64,000 nt of DNA from Streptomyces sp. Ncost-T10-10d (GTDB taxonomy: Bacteria > Actinomycetota > Actinomycetes > Streptomycetales > Streptomycetaceae), in the NCBI RefSeq assembly GCF_900091955.1, contig NZ_FMDF01000182.1, positions 124,001-188,000 of the forward strand. The letters are read 5' to 3'. A program made the translations under genes and the position numbers. Position 1 is the first letter of the stretch. Every line of letters begins with the position of its first letter. Positions 16,626-24,845 of this stretch are shown here, one piece after another. Below the pieces are notes generated by a model. That model searched no databases. It worked only from the letters and a program-made list of their open reading frames with translations, and was not told where the DNA came from.

Positions 16626-19169
16626 ATGGCACGCGGCAAACTTCGGATCTACCTGGGTGCGGCACCCGGCGTCGGCAAGACGTACGCGATGCTCTCCGAG
16701 GCCCACCGCCGTGTGGAACGGGGCACCGACTGCGTCGTCGCCTTCGTGGAGCACCACGACCGCCCGCGCACCGAGGTCATGCTGCACGGCCTGGAGCAGA
16801 TCCGGCGCCGTGAGATCGAGTACCGCTCCGCCGTCTTCACCGAGATGGACGTCGACGCGGTCCTGGAGCGCGCCCCGGCCGTCGCCCTGGTGGACGAACT
16901 GGCGCACACCAATGTGCCGGGCTCCCGCAACGCCAAGCGCTGGCAGGATGTCGAAGAGCTCCTCCAGGCCGGCATAGACGTGATCTCCACCGTCAACATC
17001 CAGCACCTGGAATCACTCGGCGACGTCGTCGAGGCCATAACCGGCGTACGGCAGCGCGAGACGGTCCCCGACGAGGTCGTCCGCAGGGCCGACCAGCTCG
17101 AACTCGTCGACATGTCGCCCCAGGCGCTACGCCGCCGGATGGCCCACGGCAACATCTACAAGCCGGACCGGATCGACGCGTCCCTGTCGAACTACTTCCG
17201 CCCCGGCAACCTGACCGCCCTGCGCGAGCTGGCCCTCCTCTGGGTCGCCGACCGGGTCGACGAGTACCTTCAGCAGTACCGCGGCGAGCACAACATCCGC
17301 ACCACCTGGCAGGCCCGCGAACGGATCGTGGTCGGACTCACCGGCGGCCCCGAGGGCCGTACGCTCATCCGCCGTGCGTCCCGGATGGCGGCCAAGGGCT
17401 CCGGCAGCGAGATCCTCGCCGTCTACATCGCCCGCAGCGACGGACTGACCTCCGCATCGCCCAAGGAACTCGCCGTCCAGCGCACCCTCGTGGAGGACCT
17501 CGGCGGTACGTTCCACCACGTCATCGGCGACGACATACCGTCGGCCCTCCTCGAATTCGCCCGTGGGGTGAACGCCACGCAGATCGTCCTCGGCTCCAGC
17601 CGCCGCAAGGCCTGGCAGTACATCTACGGACCGGGCGTGGGAGCCACCGTCGCCCGTGACTCCGGTCCCGACCTCGACGTCCACATCGTCACCCACGAAG
17701 AGGTGGCCAAGGGCCGGGGGCTGCCCATCGCCCGCGGCGCCCGGCTGGGCCGGGTCCGGATCATCTGGGGCTGGCTGGTCGGCGTGGGCGGCCCGGCCCT
17801 TCTCACGCTGCTCCTGATCCGCCTGGACAGCGGCCCCGGGCTTGCCAACGACGTCCTGCTCTTCCTCTTCCTGACCGTCGCGGCGGCCCTGATCGGCGGG
17901 CTCCTGCCCGCCCTCGCCTCGGCCGCCGTCGGCTCCCTGCTGCTGAACTACTGGTTCACCCCGCCCACCCACACCCTGACCGTGCAGGACCCGGAGAACT
18001 TCGTCGCCATCGTGATCTTCTTCGCGGTGGCGGTCTCGGTCGCCTCGGTCGTCGATCTGGCGGCCCGCCGCACCCATCAGGCGGCCAGGCTGCGCGCCGA
18101 GTCGGAGATCCTCTCCTTCCTCGCCGGCAGTGTGCTGCGCGGCGAGACCACCCTGGACGCACTCCTGGACCGGGTCCGCGAGACCTTCGGGATGGAGTCC
18201 GTCGCCCTGCTGGAGCGGCAGAGCGACGTCGATCCGTGGACGTGCGCCGGGAGCGTCGGGCCGAGCCCGGTGGCCCGGCCGGAGGACGCGGATGTGGACA
18301 TGCCCGTCGGCGACCATATGGCGCTCGCGCTCTCCGGCCGGGTGCTGCCCGCCGAGGACCGCCGGGTGCTCGGCGCGTTCGCCGCCCAGGCCGCCGTCGT
18401 ACTGGACCGCCAGCGCCTGGTCGACGAGGCGGAGGAGGCCCGGCGGCTCGCCGAGGGAAACCGGATCAGGACGGCCCTCCTCGCCGCCGTCAGCCACGAT
18501 CTGCGCACCCCGCTCGCCGCCATCAAGGCCGCCGTCAGCTCCCTGCGCTCCGACGACGTCGCCTGGTCCGAGGAGGACCAGGCCGAACTCCTGGAGGGCA
18601 TCGAGAACGGCGCCGACCGCCTCGACCACCTCGTGGGCAACCTCCTCGACATGTCCAGGCTGCAGACCGGCACCGTCACCCCGCTGATCCGCGAGATCGA
18701 CCTCGACGAGGTGGTCCCGATGGCGCTGGGCGGCGTCCCCGAGGGCAGCGTGGACCTGGACATCCCCGAGACCCTGCCGATGGTCGACGTCGACCCCGGG
18801 CTGCTGGAGAGAGCCGTCGCCAACATCGTCGAGAACGCCGTCAAGTACAGCCCCTACGCAGAACGCGTCACGGTGGCCGCCAGCGCGCTCGGCGGACGCG
18901 TCGAGCTACGGGTGGCCGACCGCGGCCCCGGCGTCCCCGACGACGCCAAGGAGCGCATCTTCGAGCCCTTCCAGCGCTACGGCGACGCCCCGCGCGGCGC
19001 AGGCGTCGGACTGGGCCTCGCCGTCGCCCGCGGCTTCGTGGAGTCCATGGGCGGCACGCTGGACGCCGAGGACACCCCCGGCGGCGGCCTCACCATGGTG
19101 CTGACCCTCAAGGCGGCATCGGGATACGTTCCCGTCAGCCCCGACCTGCCCGCGCGGGTCACCTCATGA
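16626..19169 (+). CDS. kdpD: Sensor histidine kinase KdpD
   Basis: An 847-residue K+/turgor sensor. The N-terminal KdpD domain has a Walker-type loop (GAAPGVGKTYAML) and DELAHTNVPG; a USP-like domain follows (about 235-365, IVVGLTGGPEGRTLIRRASR ... IVLGSSRRKAW); then four membrane helices (about 378-480), a GAF-like domain, the H-box (LLAAVSHDLRTPLAAIKAAV) and the catalytic ATPase (NIVENAVKYSPYA, GVGLGLAVARGF). It controls KdpE phosphorylation, and so kdpFABC, in response to low K+. Start ATG at 16626. kdpE follows after a 70-bp spacer containing a short tandem duplication. Confidence 0.97.
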   Translation: MARGKLRIYLGAAPGVGKTYAMLSEAHRRVERGTDCVVAFVEHHDRPRTEVMLHGLEQIRRREIEYRSAVFTEMDVDAVLERAPAVALVDELAHTNVPGSRNAKRWQDVEELLQAGIDVISTVNIQHLESLGDVVEAITGVRQRETVPDEVVRRADQLELVDMSPQALRRRMAHGNIYKPDRIDASLSNYFRPGNLTALRELALLWVADRVDEYLQQYRGEHNIRTTWQARERIVVGLTGGPEGRTLIRRASRMAAKGSGSEILAVYIARSDGLTSASPKELAVQRTLVEDLGGTFHHVIGDDIPSALLEFARGVNATQIVLGSSRRKAWQYIYGPGVGATVARDSGPDLDVHIVTHEEVAKGRGLPIARGARLGRVRIIWGWLVGVGGPALLTLLLIRLDSGPGLANDVLLFLFLTVAAALIGGLLPALASAAVGSLLLNYWFTPPTHTLTVQDPENFVAIVIFFAVAVSVASVVDLAARRTHQAARLRAESEILSFLAGSVLRGETTLDALLDRVRETFGMESVALLERQSDVDPWTCAGSVGPSPVARPEDADVDMPVGDHMALALSGRVLPAEDRRVLGAFAAQAAVVLDRQRLVDEAEEARRLAEGNRIRTALLAAVSHDLRTPLAAIKAAVSSLRSDDVAWSEEDQAELLEGIENGADRLDHLVGNLLDMSRLQTGTVTPLIREIDLDEVVPMALGGVPEGSVDLDIPETLPMVDVDPGLLERAVANIVENAVKYSPYAERVTVAASALGGRVELRVADRGPGVPDDAKERIFEPFQRYGDAPRGAGVGLGLAVARGFVESMGGTLDAEDTPGGGLTMVLTLKAASGYVPVSPDLPARVTS

Positions 19170-19239
19170 CCCCGCAGGTCACCTCATGATCTCCGCAATG
19201 TCCCAGGAGATCGCCGTACAGCAGAAAGGCAGGGCCCCC

Positions 19240-19932
19240 ATGACCCGGGTGCTTGTGGTCGACGACGAGCCGCAGATCGTACGCGCCCTCGTGATCAACC
19301 TGAAGGCGCGCAAGTACGAGGTGGACGCCGCGCCCGACGGCGCGACCGCCCTCCAGCTCGCCGCCGCCCGCCACCCCGATGTCGTCGTCCTCGACCTCGG
19401 ACTGCCGGACATGGACGGCGTCGAGGTGATCAAGGGGCTGCGCGGCTGGACCCGGGTGCCGATCCTGGTGCTCTCCGCCCGCCACACCTCCGACGAGAAG
19501 GTCGAGGCCCTGGACGCCGGAGCCGACGACTACGTCACCAAGCCGTTCGGCATGGACGAGCTGCTGGCCCGGCTGCGCGCCTCCGTCCGCCGCGCCGAAC
19601 CCGTCGGCCAGCACGGCTCCGACGATGTCGTGGTCGTCGAGACCGAGGGGTTCACCGTCGACCTGGCGGCGAAGAAGGTCCACCGCGAGGGACGCGACGT
19701 ACGGCTCACCCCCACCGAATGGCACCTGCTGGAGGTCCTGGTCCGCAACAGCGGCCGGCTGGTCAGCCAGAAGCAGCTGCTCCAGGAGGTCTGGGGGCCC
19801 TCGTACGGCACCGAGACCAACTATCTGCGGGTCTACATGGCGCAGCTCAGACGCAAGCTGGAGGCCGACCCCTCGCACCCCCGGCACTTCGTCACCGAGC
19901 CGGGGATGGGCTACCGCTTCGAGCGCGGCTGA
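19240..19932 (+). CDS. kdpE: Response regulator KdpE (OmpR family)
   Basis: A 230-residue regulator: receiver with VVDDEPQ, phospho-Asp in VVVLDLGLPD, Ser in LVLSARH and Lys in TKPFGM; C-terminal winged helix with TPTEWHLLEVLV and TNYLRVYMAQLRRKL. The start ATG at 19240 gives the normal length; ATGs at 19186 and 19198 in the same frame would add 18 or 14 residues. It should activate the kdp operon at 8.2-12.9 kb, 7 kb away, and the 11-bp-phased repeats at 8063-8092 are the obvious target. Confidence 0.96.
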   Translation: MTRVLVVDDEPQIVRALVINLKARKYEVDAAPDGATALQLAAARHPDVVVLDLGLPDMDGVEVIKGLRGWTRVPILVLSARHTSDEKVEALDAGADDYVTKPFGMDELLARLRASVRRAEPVGQHGSDDVVVVETEGFTVDLAAKKVHREGRDVRLTPTEWHLLEVLVRNSGRLVSQKQLLQEVWGPSYGTETNYLRVYMAQLRRKLEADPSHPRHFVTEPGMGYRFERG

Positions 19933-20031
19933 ACGGGGCACCGGGTCCTGTCCCGTAACCCGTACGAGTGACCCGTTCGAGTGAGACCCGGGACACCCGC
20001 TCGCAGTACGGGGGACCGGTACCCTTCGGGT

Positions 20032-20448
20032 ATGAGTGCTGTTCCTCGATTCGAGAAGCCCGGCAAGGCTGTGAAGCCGTCCGGTCGCTTCCGGCGGATG
20101 CTCGACCGGCTGTCCAGCTCCCAGGAGGACCTGGAGTCCGAGGAACTGCAGGAGGACTCGCAGGCATCGGGGTGCACGCGGATCTCCGAATGCACCGACC
20201 GCCAGATCGTCAAGGTGACTGGTACGTTGCGGACCGTCACCCTGCGGCCGCGCGCCGGAGTGCCCGCCCTGGAGGCGGAGCTCTTCGACGGCACCGCACC
20301 GCTGGACGTGGTCTGGCTGGGCCGGCGCTCCATCGCGGGCATAGAACCGGGCCGCAAGCTCATCGCCTCGGGCCGGATCGCCATGAGTCATGGACGCCGG
20401 GTGCTGTTCAACCCCAAATACGAACTCCGACCGCTCGGCAAGGAGTAG
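20032..20448 (+). CDS. OB-fold nucleic-acid-binding domain protein
   Basis: A 138-residue protein: a basic N-tail, an acidic stretch (SSQEDLESEELQEDS) and an OB-fold of the tRNA_anti type (IVKVTGTLRTVTL, ALEAELFDGTAPLDVVWLG, GIEPGRKLIASGRIA, RVLFNPKYEL). The family sits beside DUF3159 and ceoBC throughout Actinobacteria. ATG at 20032 is preceded by TCGGGT; an in-frame GTG at 19981 would add 17 residues without the fold. DUF3159 starts 3 bp after the stop. Substrate unknown. Confidence 0.88.
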   Translation: MSAVPRFEKPGKAVKPSGRFRRMLDRLSSSQEDLESEELQEDSQASGCTRISECTDRQIVKVTGTLRTVTLRPRAGVPALEAELFDGTAPLDVVWLGRRSIAGIEPGRKLIASGRIAMSHGRRVLFNPKYELRPLGKE

Positions 20449-20451
20449 CCG

Positions 20452-21216
20452 GTGACGTCTGACGACAAGCCGACGTCCGATACGGACCGCACCACCCGCA
20501 CCGACCAGCAGGAGGCCGACGCGAAAGCGGTCACCGAGGCCGCGCTCTTCGAGGCGTTCGGCGGTGTCCGGGGGATGGTGGAGACAGTCCTTCCCGGACT
20601 GCTCTTCGTCACGATCTTCACGATCAACAAGGACCTGCACCTCTCGGCCATCGCGGCCCTGGTCGTGTCCCTGGTCCTCGTCGCCGTACGGCTGATCCGC
20701 AGGGACACCGTCAAGCACGCCTTCAGCGGTGTCTTCGGCGTGGCCTTCGGTGTGGTCTTCGCGATGATGACCGGCAATGCCAAGGACTTCTATCTGCCGG
20801 GCATGCTGTACACGCTCGGCCTGGCGCTCGCCTACCTGATCACCACCCTCGCCGGGGTGCCGCTGATCGGCCTGATCCTGGGCCCGGTGTTCAAGGAGAA
20901 TCTCTCCTGGCGCACCAGGAACCCCGGCCGCAAGAAGGCGTACGCCAAGGCCAGCTACGCCTGGGGGCTCATCCTGCTCGCCAAGTGCGCGATCCTCTTC
21001 CCGCTGTACTGGTGGGCCGACACCACCCAGTTCGGCTGGGTCCTGGTTGCCCTGAAGATCCCACCGTTCCTGCTCGCGGTCTATCTGACCTGGGTCTTCC
21101 TCGCCAAGGCGCCGCCGCCCATCGATGTCTTCGCCGAGATGGAGGCGCAGGAGCAGGCCGAGAAGGCCCGCAAGGCGGAGGCGGCCGCCGCCGCGACGCG
21201 CCACCAGGAGTTCTGA
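20452..21216 (+). CDS. DUF3159 membrane protein
   Basis: A 254-residue integral membrane protein with about six helices (LPGLLFVTIFTIN, LSAIAALVVSLVLVAV, AFGVVFAMM, LGLALAYLITTL, LILLAKCAILFPLYWW, FLLAVYLTWVFLA), an acidic N-tail and an Ala/Glu-rich C-tail. It matches actinobacterial DUF3159 (Rv2693c neighbourhood). GTG at 20452, 3 bp after the OB-fold gene, so co-translated. Function unknown; its constant neighbours are K+ gating proteins. Confidence 0.9.
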   Translation: MTSDDKPTSDTDRTTRTDQQEADAKAVTEAALFEAFGGVRGMVETVLPGLLFVTIFTINKDLHLSAIAALVVSLVLVAVRLIRRDTVKHAFSGVFGVAFGVVFAMMTGNAKDFYLPGMLYTLGLALAYLITTLAGVPLIGLILGPVFKENLSWRTRNPGRKKAYAKASYAWGLILLAKCAILFPLYWWADTTQFGWVLVALKIPPFLLAVYLTWVFLAKAPPPIDVFAEMEAQEQAEKARKAEAAAAATRHQEF

Positions 21217-21234
21217 TCCGCCCACGACGGACGG

Positions 21235-21272
21235 AGGGGCCCGGCACCGTGTGAGAACGGTTCCGGGCCCCT
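21235..21272. terminator. Terminator between DUF3159 and ceoC
   Basis: A 10-bp stem AGGGGCCCGG / CCGGGCCCCT (arms 21235-21244 and 21263-21272), extended outward by ACGG/CCGT with one bulged base, between convergent genes. Confidence 0.8.
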
Positions 21273-21295
21273 TCCGTCTGCCTGCCCCGCGTCGG

Positions 21296-21973
21296 TCAGT
21301 CCTCCGAGTCGCCCCGGCGCACCGACAGCAGGTCCTCCAACTGCTCCTCGCGTGCCTGTGCGGCCACGAACAGCAGCTCGTCACCGGCCTCCAGCGTCTC
21401 CTCGGTGCTCGGCGTCAGAACGCGCTGCCCGCGGATGATGGTGACCAGCGAGGTGTCCTCGGGCCAGGCCACATCGCCGACCTGGGTGCCGGCCAGCGCC
21501 GACTCCGGGGGCAGCGTCAGCTCGACCAGGTTGGCGTCGCCATGGCTGAAGCGCAGCAGCCGGACCAGATCGCCGACGCTCACCGCCTCCTCGACCAGGG
21601 CCGACATCAGACGCGGCGTGGAGACCGCCACATCGACGCCCCAGGCCTCGTTGAACAGCCACTCGTTCTTCGGGTTGTTGACCCGGGCGACGACCCTCGG
21701 CACGCCGTACTCGGTCTTGGCGAGCAGCGAGACGACCAGATTCACCTTGTCGTCGCCGGTCGCGGCGATCACGACGTTGCAGCGTTGAAGCGCCGCCTCG
21801 TCGAGCGAGGTGATCTCGCAGGCGTCCGCAAGCAGCCACTCGGCCATCGGCACCCGCTCCACCGAAATGGCCGTCGGCGCCTTGTCGACGAGCAGCACCT
21901 CGTGCCCGTTCTCCAGCAGCTCGCCCGCGATGGAACGGCCCACCGCACCGGCCCCGGCAATCGCGACACGCAT
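21296..21973 (-). CDS. ceoC: TrkA-type potassium channel/transporter gating protein CeoC
   Basis: A 225-residue RCK protein: N-terminal Rossmann domain with the NAD(H)-binding loop MRVAIAGAGAVGRSIA and the acidic strand end LLVDKA, then a TrkA-C domain from about residue 135. Such subunits bind nucleotides and regulate K+ uptake at the inner face of the membrane. Its ATG shares a base with the stop of the upstream ceoB (21973). In M. tuberculosis the pair is ceoB/ceoC (also trkA/trkB). It lies close to a KimA-like permease, but the physical partner is not proven. Confidence 0.92.
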   Translation of the reverse strand: MRVAIAGAGAVGRSIAGELLENGHEVLLVDKAPTAISVERVPMAEWLLADACEITSLDEAALQRCNVVIAATGDDKVNLVVSLLAKTEYGVPRVVARVNNPKNEWLFNEAWGVDVAVSTPRLMSALVEEAVSVGDLVRLLRFSHGDANLVELTLPPESALAGTQVGDVAWPEDTSLVTIIRGQRVLTPSTEETLEAGDELLFVAAQAREEQLEDLLSVRRGDSED

Positions 21974-22641
21974 CAGTGACCGCCCTCCTCAGGACCCTCG
22001 GCGAATGCCGCCTCGACCTTTGCGATCTCGTCCGTACGCATCATCACGTGGACCAGGTCGCCCTCCTGCAGCACCGTCTGCGAGGTGGGCAGAATGGCTT
22101 CGCCCAACCGGGTGAGGAACGCCACGCGGACGCCCGTCTCCTCCTGCAGCGTGCTGATCTTGTGGCCGATCCAGGACGGTGTGGTGTGCACCTCCGCGAG
22201 CTGCACACCGCCGCTCGGATCGCGCCACAGCGGCTCGGCGCCCGAGGGCAGCAGCCGCCGCAGCATCTGGTCCGCGGTCCAGCGCACGGTGGCGACCGTG
22301 GGGATACCGAGGCGCTGGTAGACCTCGGCGCGCCGGGGGTCGTAGATCCGCGCCGCGACATTCTCGATGCCGAACATCTCGCGGGCCACCCGGGCGGCGA
22401 TGATGTTCGAGTTGTCGCCGCTGCTCACCGCGGCGAACGCACCTGCCTCCTCGATCCCCGCCTCACGCAGGGTGTCCTGGTCGAAGCCGACACCGGTGAC
22501 GCGCCGCCCACCGAATCCGGACCCGAGGCGTCGGAACGCCGTGGGGTCCTGGTCGATGACGGCGACCGTGTGCCCCTGCTGCTCCAGGGTCTGCGCGAGA
22601 GCGGCCCCTACTCGCCCGCAGCCCATGATGACGATGTGCAC
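21973..22641 (-). CDS. ceoB: TrkA-type potassium gating protein CeoB
   Basis: A 222-residue RCK protein paralogous to its neighbour: HIVIMGCGRVGAALA Rossmann loop, VIDQDP at the end of strand 2, VSSGDNSNIIAARVA, and a C-terminal TrkA-C domain (ETGVRVAFLTRLGEAILPTS). GTG at 22641 is preferred since the Rossmann strand begins at once and GAGGT lies upstream; a GTG at 22659 would add six basic residues. Coupled to ceoC by a one-base overlap. Confidence 0.92.
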   Translation of the reverse strand: MHIVIMGCGRVGAALAQTLEQQGHTVAVIDQDPTAFRRLGSGFGGRRVTGVGFDQDTLREAGIEEAGAFAAVSSGDNSNIIAARVAREMFGIENVAARIYDPRRAEVYQRLGIPTVATVRWTADQMLRRLLPSGAEPLWRDPSGGVQLAEVHTTPSWIGHKISTLQEETGVRVAFLTRLGEAILPTSQTVLQEGDLVHVMMRTDEIAKVEAAFAEGPEEGGH

Positions 22642-22725
22642 CTTGCGCTTACCTCGCACTCCTGGTCGTCCGGCTGACCTGCGAAAACACCGTGCTCACA
22701 CTTCTTCCTCAGCTTGCCGGGCAAA

Positions 22726-22751
22726 CAACGGGGCAACGGTCTGCCCCGTTG
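22726..22751. promoter_or_regulatory. Hairpin upstream of ceoB
   Basis: A 10-bp perfect stem CAACGGGGCA / TGCCCCGTTG with a 6-nt loop, in the divergent region between ceoB and the GntR gene. It may be an operator or a leader structure for ceoBC. Confidence 0.45.
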
Positions 22752-22903
22752 CCCAGGATGAGCTTATGCGGCCGGGAGTGCGAAGCCTCATCCGCGTGCG
22801 CTTTCGCCGCGCCCCGTGATGCGGACAGGGAGGACCGCCGGATGCAGCCACTGCGGGACGGACCCTTGAGTACGGCGACTACAGACATCTAACATGTCAG
22901 TTC

Positions 22904-23560
22904 ATGGAGACCCTGCGCCCCGTCCGACGAACCCTGTTGCGGGACACCGCGTACGAGGCGATCCGTGACGCCATCGTCCGCGGCGACATCCCGCCCGGTG
23001 CCCCCGTCCGCGACGCCGACCTCGCCGAACGCCTCGGACTGTCCCGGGCCCCGGTCCGCGACGCACTGTCCCGGCTCTCCGGCGAGGGACTCGTCGAATC
23101 CAAGCCGCAGAGCTACACCCGGGTGACCCGGCTGGTGCCGCGCGACGTCCGGGACGCGGCGGCGGTCGTACGAGCCATGCAGGAACTCGCCGCCAGGACA
23201 GCCGTCCCCCTCCTTACGGATGCGGACATCACCGCCATGCGCGAGGCGAACGACCGCTTCCGGGACGCGACCCGCCGCGGCGACGTGGCGGACGCACTGC
23301 GCGCCGACGACCGGCTCCACGACGTCCTCGTCAACGCCTGCGGCAACCGCGCCGTGGCCGACACCGTCCGGCGCTACACGCCCCTGATCCGGCGCCTGGA
23401 GTGGCGGCAGTTCGGCACGCCCGGCGCGGCACACGGCTCGGCGGAGCTGCACGACCGGCTGATCGAGGCGTGCGCGGGGCGCGATGCCGAAGCCGCGTCC
23501 CGGGTCACCGCGGAGATCTGGCGGGCGCTCGAAGAACTCGCCGACGAACCGTCCGACTAG
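22904..23560 (+). CDS. GntR-family transcriptional regulator with FCD domain
   Basis: A 218-residue repressor-type protein. N-terminal winged helix (AYEAIRDAIVRGDIPPG, LAERLGLSRAPVRDALSRL) and an all-helical FCD ligand domain (ARTAVPLLTD, DRLHDVLVNACGN, HDRLIEACAGRD) with the Asp/His residues that hold a metal in this sub-family. Just upstream, CTAACATGTCAG contains an imperfect dyad of the kind GntR/FCD proteins bind, so it may be autoregulated. It precedes an ACC-deaminase-like gene by 114 bp on the same strand and probably controls it. Ligand unknown. Confidence 0.9.
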   Translation: METLRPVRRTLLRDTAYEAIRDAIVRGDIPPGAPVRDADLAERLGLSRAPVRDALSRLSGEGLVESKPQSYTRVTRLVPRDVRDAAAVVRAMQELAARTAVPLLTDADITAMREANDRFRDATRRGDVADALRADDRLHDVLVNACGNRAVADTVRRYTPLIRRLEWRQFGTPGAAHGSAELHDRLIEACAGRDAEAASRVTAEIWRALEELADEPSD

Positions 23561-23674
23561 GCCGCCGGCCCGGGCACCGTCCGGACGAGCCGCCAGGCCG
23601 CGGACGAGCCGACCACCATCACCACACCGACCCCACCCACCATCGCCCAACCACCCCCGGCCAAGGGAGCCCCC

Positions 23675-24733
23675 GTGACGCCCGCATCGCCCGCAGCCCC
23701 GTCCTCCCCCTCCCTCACCTCCTACGACCGCTACCCCCTCCTCTTCGGCCCCTCTCCCGTGCACCGCCTCGACCGGCTCACCGACCACCTCGGCGGCGCC
23801 GCGGTCTGGGCCAAGCGGGAGGACTGCAACTCCGGCATCGCCTACGGCGGCAACAAGACGCGCAAGCTCGAATACCTCGTCGCCGACGCCCTGGCGAAGG
23901 GCTGCGACACGCTCGTCTCCATCGGCGGCGTCCAGTCCAACCACACCCGCCAGGTCGCGGCGGTCGCCGCCCGTACCGGCCTCAAGTGCGTACTCATCCA
24001 GGAGAGCTGGGTCGAGTGGCCCGACGCCGTGTACGACAAGGTCGGCAACATCCTGATCAGCCGCCTGGCCGGTGCCGATGTCCGCCTGGTGCGCGCCGGT
24101 TTCGGCATCGGCGTCAAGGAGAGCTGGGAGCAGGCGCTGCGCGAGGTCGAGGAGGGCGGCGGCCGGCCGTACGCCATCCCAGCCGGTGCGTCCGACCATC
24201 CTCTCGGCGGGCTCGGCTTCGCCAACTGGGCGTACGAGGTCGCCGAGCAGGAGCACGCACTCGGAGTGTTCTTCGACACCGTGGTCGTCTGCTCGGTGAC
24301 CGGATCCACCCAGGCCGGCATGGTCGCGGGGTTCGCCGCGCTCGAAGAGGAGGGTGGCCGTCCGCGGCGCGTGCTGGGCATCGACGCCTCCGCGGAACCC
24401 GCTCGCACCCGCGAGCAGATCGCCCGGATCGCGGCCGGGACCGCACGGCTCATCGGGGTGCGACGCGAGCTCACCGTGGACGACATCGAGCTGGACGAGC
24501 GCTACCACGCGGGCACATACGGCATCCCCGACGCCACCACCCTCGACGCGATGCGGCTCGCCGCCCGTACCGAGGGCATGGTCACCGACCCCGTGTACGA
24601 GGGGAAGTCGATGGCGGGAACGGTCGACCTCGTGGGGCGCGGCGAGATCACCCGGGATTCCACCGTCCTTTACGCACATCTCGGCGGTCAGCCCGCATTG
24701 AATGGTTACAGCGCCCTTTTCGCGGACGCCTAG
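23675..24733 (+). CDS. acdS: 1-aminocyclopropane-1-carboxylate deaminase / D-cysteine desulfhydrase family
   Basis: A 352-residue fold-type II PLP enzyme. The PLP lysine is in YGGNKTRKLEYL, the conserved SIGGVQSNHTRQVA loop binds the substrate carboxylate, and SVTGSTQAGM holds the phosphate-binding Gly/Ser/Thr. ACC deaminase splits ACC, the ethylene precursor, to 2-oxobutyrate and ammonia; D-cysteine desulfhydrases of the same family cannot be excluded without the active-site alignment. GTG at 23675 follows AAGGGA. The gene and its GntR neighbour interrupt the usual ceoB-permease adjacency. Confidence 0.85.
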   Translation: MTPASPAAPSSPSLTSYDRYPLLFGPSPVHRLDRLTDHLGGAAVWAKREDCNSGIAYGGNKTRKLEYLVADALAKGCDTLVSIGGVQSNHTRQVAAVAARTGLKCVLIQESWVEWPDAVYDKVGNILISRLAGADVRLVRAGFGIGVKESWEQALREVEEGGGRPYAIPAGASDHPLGGLGFANWAYEVAEQEHALGVFFDTVVVCSVTGSTQAGMVAGFAALEEEGGRPRRVLGIDASAEPARTREQIARIAAGTARLIGVRRELTVDDIELDERYHAGTYGIPDATTLDAMRLAARTEGMVTDPVYEGKSMAGTVDLVGRGEITRDSTVLYAHLGGQPALNGYSALFADA

Positions 24734-24845
24734 TGCAAGGATTTCGTTAAGGATTTCGTGGCTTTTTCGTCCGAGCGCAGGAGATTGCGGGGCCACGGGG
24801 GTGGTGGGTCTGCGGCTTCCATACGGAACGCTTACGATCCTCTGC

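Noticed and set aside
24734..24845. Possible c-di-AMP (ydaO) riboswitch before the KimA-like gene
   Set aside because: The gap is only 112 nt, shorter than the riboswitch, and none of its conserved stems could be found; it shows just a short direct repeat AAGGATTTCGT.
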